64,000 nucleotides of DNA from Eunapius fragilis (taxonomy: Eukaryota; Porifera; Demospongiae; Spongillida; Spongillidae), in the NCBI GenBank assembly GCA_963681505.1, contig OY811980.1, forward strand, positions 7,378,618 through 7,442,617, read 5' to 3'. The position numbers were made by a program, and so were the translations under genes. The notes under the pieces are model-generated. The model made no database searches and was not told where the DNA came from. It was given only the letters and a program-made list of their open reading frames with translations. Positions 61,001-64,000 of this stretch are shown here, piece after piece. Position 1 is the stretch's first letter, and each line of letters begins with the position of its first letter.

Positions 61001-63626
61001 AAGCTCCTCCAAGCCCAACAGCGCGGAGTGCTTTGCGTATGTAGAGCAGGACCAAGATGCAACACAACAGGAAGTCGTTCATGAGGATGACATAATAGAA
61101 GTGCAGGGCCCTGATGTCCTAAATGACCCCAATGTTGCGTTACAAGATGCTGCACCTGATCTAGCACCACCAGAGCCACTGAGAAGGAATCCTCCCAGAA
61201 ACAGACAACCACCATTGAGATACAGAGATAATGGCCATTAACCTTGCAGGGACGCAAGGCTTGGAGGGGGGAATTATGTAACAGAGGTCATTATTAACAC
61301 ATCTACTGCTAATTGCCAGTCATGCAAGAAGAAGCCTGCTAGAACATTCTAGAACTTTCTGAGACTATATAATACCCTGTATGTCTTTATGTATGTGTCA
61401 GTCAGTCTCGTGTAAGACCCTTTTACTGGTAATACAATACTTGTTACACAGGCATCTCTAATACCATTAACATTCCAAGTAACCAGATATACACAGTGCC
61501 AGTACCTGTGGCTATTCTCAACAGCCAAATAGCTGGATCACATATGACCTTCATGGCAGAACTGAGCTCTTCCAGTCCTTCAGTTGTGCTTGTGATGAAC
61601 GTGGCTACTGTCATTATCACCAATAATAATGGTAACCTCCTTAGACATATGCATCGTTTCCATCTTTAGTCCCATTTCTACTAGTGGCCCTGGTCCAGTT
61701 CTTCTCTGGATCCTACAGTGTACTTGAGAATGCAGGCGTTGTTAGCATATGTCTCAACAAGACGCTGACAACACTACAGGACTTCAGTGTAACATTCAGC
61801 CCTGGTGAACTGAGTGCTCAAGGTAACCAGAGCATGCTCTCCGTGATGAGCTGTGTCACAAACACATTGACCTTCTTATCACTTACAGCCATTAGAGACT
61901 TTGGTGGTGATAATATTACAGCCACCTTCCCAGCTGAAGCCAGTCAACTGTGTATGAACATAACTATTATAGATAATTCCATTGCACTGGAACCAAACAG
62001 AGAGTTCAGCGTCACATTCAGTATACCTCCACAGCCATGGCTAGGCAAAGGTGCTCAGGAGAGCAGGATTACTATCATTGAGGATGATGGTGAGACATGA
62101 TAGCCATAAACCACATGCCCCGTAATAGCAGCAGAAATGTTCCTTAACACCAGCGTATTCCATTAGTATACTAACTATTTCGCTCATGTCAAATACATCA
62201 TATTGTCAATATAAAACACACATAAAAAGGCCATACTCAACCCCTTTTCAGTTCCCACGGTAACCATGACTAGCACCAGTTATATGACTCCAAAAGGACA
62301 GCCTGCTCAAGTGTGTGTGACAAATGACCTTGAGACAGCCAGTGACATCAGTGGAGTGATCACAGCTTATCCCATAGTGGCACCCAATGCAGCAACACGT
62401 GAGTACAGATACCGCAATTCACTATGTGTTCCCACTTAACCTCCACCTTAACTCCACAGCTCTGGTGCATTTCACAAATGGATCCTATCCCTACACCCTT
62501 CCTGCTGGCCCCGCTGGTACACAGACATGTGTCAACATCCCCACATTGGATGATCGTGTCCAGGGAGATAACAAAGTGTTCAACGTGTCCATTCAACAGA
62601 CCACCTCCACTGGAGGTGGGGTCATGGTTGGGACTCCATCCACTGCCCAGGTCACCATTGTGGATTCATCCAGTAAGAAAGGTGTCCTCCATCATGTGAT
62701 GTGTGTAATGATGGGATCTCTCTGTCTCCTTCAGTTGTACCATTCTCATTTGAGAACGGTACTGTCACTGTATCAAAGAGCGACAATACAGCACAAGTGT
62801 GTCTTCAGAAGTTGGAAAATTCCACTCAGGACATTACAGTCAGCATGAATACTGTTCAACTGTCAGCTACACGTAGGGAATCCTCTCCCTTACTTCCATC
62901 TTCCCCTTACCTTAATCCCCTCCTCTTCTAGCTGCTGTTGACTACACCCATGTCCAGACGTCCCTGACCTTCCTACCCGGTGAGAACATCAAGTGTGTTC
63001 AGATCCCCATCTTGGACAATGGGATAGCATTCACTGGAGACAAGACCTTCAAAGTGGTCTTCAACACTTCCTCCTCAACCCTTTATCCAAAGGGACCAAT
63101 ACCAGAGTCTACAGTCACCATTCAAGACCAAAGTGGTATGTGACTTGTATAGGGTGGTTGATGGATTGTTGTATCAATGCTTGGCTATGTCATACCTTTT
63201 TTGTACAGTTGTCCATGTCAGCTTTACCCATCCACTGTATACGGTATACCAGAGAGAGGGTCCAGCAGTGGTGTGCATTGTGGCTACACCAAGTGCTAAT
63301 ATTCCTTTAAATGTAACAGTTGTTGCTGGTGAGGACCCAGTGCCCAGTGCCAGAGGTAAGGGAGGAAGAGCTGGCATACCTTCACAATAACCTACCCCAC
63401 CACCCTCCTCCACCTCACCCAGCTCCTAAGGACTTTTCGGCTGGGTCATATGTGATCACCATTCCAGCCAATACCGCAGCTCTGACACCCTTATGTACAA
63501 ATATTTCAATTGTTGATAACAACGTTGCTCTCCAACCAAACAAGACCTTCACAGTGTCCCTTCAGCCCCCCAACACAATGGTGGTTGTCTCCCCTCCATC
63601 ACAGGTCTTGATAGTGGACGACTATG
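50511..63626 (+). CDS. Multi-Calx-beta extracellular protein, aggregation-factor-like; 3' end outside window
   Basis: Exons: 50511-50583 (MMLLQRAVGARVVCFALIAA, signal peptide), 50649-50806 (cysteine-rich, GPYACCVNGGG, GPCTACVG), 50896-51018, 51075-51266, then Calx-beta exons 51326-51526, 51624-51824, 53437-53808, 53866-54009, 54770-54982, 56612-56758, 56820-56838 joined to 61453-61631 across a retrotransposon, 61685-61822, 61889-62089, 62252-62398, 62460-62672, 62735-62872, 62932-63135, 63209-63355 and 63423-63626. From 50896 on every exon length is a multiple of three with phase-1 ends. Most domains use one 138-147-base and one 198-213-base exon; 53437-53808 is one unsplit domain. Domains show F-x(5)-Y-x-V-x-E starts and DD/DN ends. 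The signal exon leaves phase 1 while exon 2 needs phase 2, so that junction is unsettled. Sponge aggregation factors are the closest architecture known to me; a role in cell adhesion is inferred. Confidence 0.75.
51825..53436. other. Long intron of the Calx-beta gene
   Basis: It contains a long, nearly pure G tract (51972-52017), a C homopolymer (about 52244-52260), and a degraded gypsy fragment (52870-53135). Nothing else is recognised. Confidence 0.6.
52870..53135 (+). pseudogene. Degraded Ty3/gypsy polymerase fragment in an intron
   Basis: The frame reads LTRHADLFKDGVMVKT, then FVPHALHGRVDQELDGLE, then FIEAIQLSDWANP. This corresponds to the stretch just before and at the start of the gypsy reverse-transcriptase domain (VDQEL-x-LE…S-x-WA-x-P). 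A frameshift follows and the remainder decays. It is unrelated in sequence to the intact element at 56839-61448. Confidence 0.55.
54010..54769. other. Calx-beta gene intron with (TG)n microsatellite
   Basis: Starts with a weak donor (GCAG|gtttgt) and a TG-rich run to about 54098. No gene is seen after it. Confidence 0.6.
55085..55860 (+). repeat. 23-base polypyrimidine minisatellite in a Calx-beta gene intron
   Basis: About 33 copies of a unit like TACTACCAGCCCCCTCCC plus TCCCC, varying by one or a few C residues. The 281-codon proline-rich frame across it is an artefact: the adjacent exons (54770-54982 and 56612-56758) join in phase without it. Confidence 0.9.
55891..56036. repeat. Inverted repeat (small foldback element)
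   Basis: Arms pair from AGTCTCGTACCCAGACCCAT inward through CACAGCTGT and ATGGATTACATCA, with a spacer of about 25 bases. It is probably a small non-autonomous element. Confidence 0.75.
56910..61241 (+). CDS. gag-pol polyprotein of the Ty3/gypsy element (5' truncated)
   Basis: An unbroken frame of 1443 codons, open further upstream to the deletion point, so no authentic start codon remains. In order: gag C-terminal part; a CCHC zinc knuckle with C162, C165, H170 and C175; a protease with D228-S-G; reverse transcriptase with the YIDD box at 648-651; RNase H with D798 in TDASE; integrase with an HHCC zinc-binding region at about 1008-1050 and catalytic D1077, D1137 and E1173; then a charged C-terminal end without a clear chromodomain. 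gag and pol are in one frame. Absence of stops and frameshifts points to a recent insertion. Function: reverse transcription and integration of the element; this copy lacks its 5' control region. Confidence 0.95.
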   Translation: MSDRAGITRDSLTSAKAFSERKQGAYESVRDYEIDLTRLFKEAYPNEDTTKSAVLLQGFLGGFRPEITRHILLKGTPNKPEDALKEALAVERALAFQGSEKHETPVQVVRTKTTPPAAEKCEDPRELQKLMSEMLIRLQSLESGLAERRKTDEAQRRDRRRCFTCHKLGHISRNCPTSEPRNSERPRRQGPYRGDSEEEDPVKVCGVDHTTLRVRGLLGERPIDFLVDSGAAVSVVTLDILPSSSRSEIDKTTLLTVGANGSPLDVIGRVNISITIGDFVNTHPFVVVRKLTVDCLLGVDFLTQYGAVIDCVRNTLSLNTTRSSLPLIAPATTLTPIIAAVTVPETTQIPARSKRLISCRIQYPGVILGQEGLLEPDYKGQGRLLIARSLNTVDRCNGVVVQVINTGHESITLHSGTTVASFNSSAIVMTVNKDDTSGLESDTMPDVDLTGANLDHSQQEKLKQLIWKFRTLFATEKGPLGRTSVVKHTIKTDGPPIRQPLRRIPFALQSTVRTEIQKMLEQGVIQKSNSPWSSPVVMAKKKDGKWRFCIDYRKLNALTHKDAYPLPRIDATLESLSGSRFFSTLDLASGYWQVEMADLDKEKTAFSTQGGHYEFNVMPFGLTNAPATFQRLMECVLAGLTYEQCLIYIDDIIVFSATFPQHLERLQTVLEHLAAAGLRLKPSKCHFAQNQICYLGHIVSQQGVQADPEKLRAVSMYPAPHNIKELRHFLGLANYYRRFIEGYSAIAEPLHKLTRKTAGGYKWSNECDDAFSLLKQKLTMSPILAYPCFQQPFILATDASEFAVGGVLSQKINGVERVISYWSRQLNKAERNYSTVEREALAVVAAVKEFYPYLYGRTFTLFTDHNPLTSLQGLKDTGGRITRWLLFLQQFDMKVLYRPGRNNGNADGLSRRPQGREDPPQSQLHDDKVREVCGITCIEDTEKLRQEQVKDVYTSQIIEALKNGESTDKRGKYRYLMNEGVLCRLLIGGSHPPQVVVPVTLRPLVIEQLHDKSGHLGVHKTLEKLRERFYWPGCDLDVKNAIQQCDRCQKRNNPVPKQHSPIGTIKSNYPFEKLSWDIMGPLPTSSCGNKYILVVTDLFTKWVEAFPLAKTDSVTLAKVLVNEIVCRYGVPRYLHSDQGANLVSEVIKSLCATLGINRTQTTAYHPEGNGQVERFNRTLESMLAKVIADHQRDWDEHIQNALFAYRTAIHDSTGYTPFLVMFGRSPTLPIDVMLGQGEEQKELPSYVQRLQQSLRAAFSSVRKHLDVAHQRQKQEADKLSTGEGQLQVGDRVWLYVPAVKTGTTRKLASLWRGPYTVVDKLSSVNYKIQIIGGAKCQIVHRNRLKLCYSNPDLPAIQAHTNSEASSSKPNSAECFAYVEQDQDATQQEVVHEDDIIEVQGPDVLNDPNVALQDAAPDLAPPEPLRRNPPRNRQPPLRYRDNGH
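61277..61448 (+). repeat. 3' LTR of the Ty3/gypsy element (172 bases)
   Basis: Begins TGTAACA and ends TGTTACA (inverted TG…CA ends). A TATATAATACC motif at about 61365-61375 could be its TATA box. Unusually short for an LTR. Confidence 0.85.
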
Positions 63627-63796
63627 GTAAGTATATCTCTATATGTCATCTTGCAAGCTAGCATATATATTTACAAGGAGATATGAATTTTAAGTACAGC
63701 AGCAAACACACATTTTTCCACATTGGGCAATCACTACAGGAGATAATTGGATGTTTAGGAGACAGTAATGTTAGAGTTAAATGAATGCAGTAGACA

Positions 63797-64000
63797 CAAG
63801 TAAATAAAAACATTCTCTAACGAGAAAGTTGGTGGGCATATAGGATTGACAATGTTGGTGTAAAAAGCACGGAAACAAGTGTGACAGAAATGTTACTGGA
63901 AAATTGAAATAGGCCTATATTTAGCCCGTTTTCTCAGGCGTGCGCTGCCTAAATGTGACTGGGCTAAATATAGGCCTATTTCAATTTTCCAGTAACATTT
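63797..64000. mobile_element. Foldback (hairpin) element, copy 3, cut by window end
   Basis: Starts ACAAGTAAATAAAAACATTC, then TCTCTAACGAGAAAGTTGGT, then GGTGTAAAAAGCACGGAAAC. The internal arms (AATAGGCCTATATTTAGC and complement) pair around about 63940. The right outer end lies beyond the window. It follows the last visible Calx-beta exon, probably in an intron. Confidence 0.8.

Larger units (their letters stand above)
56839..61448 (+). mobile_element. Ty3/gypsy LTR retrotransposon, 5' LTR mostly deleted, inserted in a Calx-beta exon
   Basis: The element starts with TGTAACAGAGGTCATTATT (56839-56857), identical to the first 19 bases of the 3' LTR, then jumps straight into gag coding sequence. 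The rest of the 5' LTR, the primer-binding site and the gag start are therefore missing. The 3' LTR is 61277-61448, preceded by a purine-rich tract (GGAGGGGGGAATTA). CAGG flanks both ends (56835-56838 and 61449-61452), a target duplication of 4-5 bases. Removing insert plus one CAGG restores a 198-base in-phase exon of the host gene. Without a 5' LTR promoter the copy cannot complete a normal cycle on its own. Confidence 0.9.

Overview
The window is animal-type nuclear DNA. It has short GT-AG introns (mostly 50-100 bases), extracellular domains encoded on exons bounded by phase-1 introns, and abundant DNA transposons, foldback elements and satellites. The mix of Ig and fibronectin type III (FN3) receptors with a multi-Calx-beta protein resembles that of demosponges, whose aggregation factors are Calx-beta proteins. 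I infer a sponge or another early-branching invertebrate; the species cannot be fixed from the sequence. A 200-base N run (48801-49000) marks an assembly gap.

Left third (1.5-34.2 kb, all + strand): a tandem family of receptor genes with the exon order signal peptide, Ig1, Ig2, FN3-1 to FN3-5, transmembrane, cytoplasmic tail. Unit E (29747-34147) is complete: its exons sum to 2427 bases, an open 808-residue type I receptor. Unit C (11889-19102) is complete except for a 497-base hairpin-type transposon in Ig1, and its tail carries five 19-residue repeats, each with a YGEI tyrosine motif. Unit D (20412-26645) is a pseudogene split by a P-element-like transposon with perfect 30-base terminal repeats. 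Units A (1511-3324) and B (4858-5973) are partial copies lacking signal and membrane exons. Between B and C lies a diverged relative, X (6354-10248), with two Ig, five FN3, one further Ig-like and one cysteine-rich module. A, B and X all use phase-1 junctions and could form one mosaic gene.

Middle (34.2-50.5 kb): mostly non-coding. It holds perfect palindromes, dispersed repeats, an orphan pair of candidate cytoplasmic-tail exons (37870-38382), a small transposon carrying a broken RecQ-helicase fragment, and a segmental duplication of which one copy contains a nearly pure 1.7-kb (TATG)n array.

Right (50.5-63.6 kb, + strand, continuing off the window): a secreted or surface protein gene with about eight Calx-beta domains, most encoded by two phase-1 exons, resembling sponge aggregation-factor genes. 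One exon is interrupted by a 4.6-kb Ty3/gypsy retrotransposon with an intact 1443-codon gag-pol frame and a deleted 5' LTR.

Taken together, the locus places an expanding family of Ig/FN3 receptors, with patchy Ig1 variation and variable numbers of tyrosine motifs, next to an aggregation-factor-like gene. This is a plausible self/non-self recognition region, but that role is inferred from architecture only.
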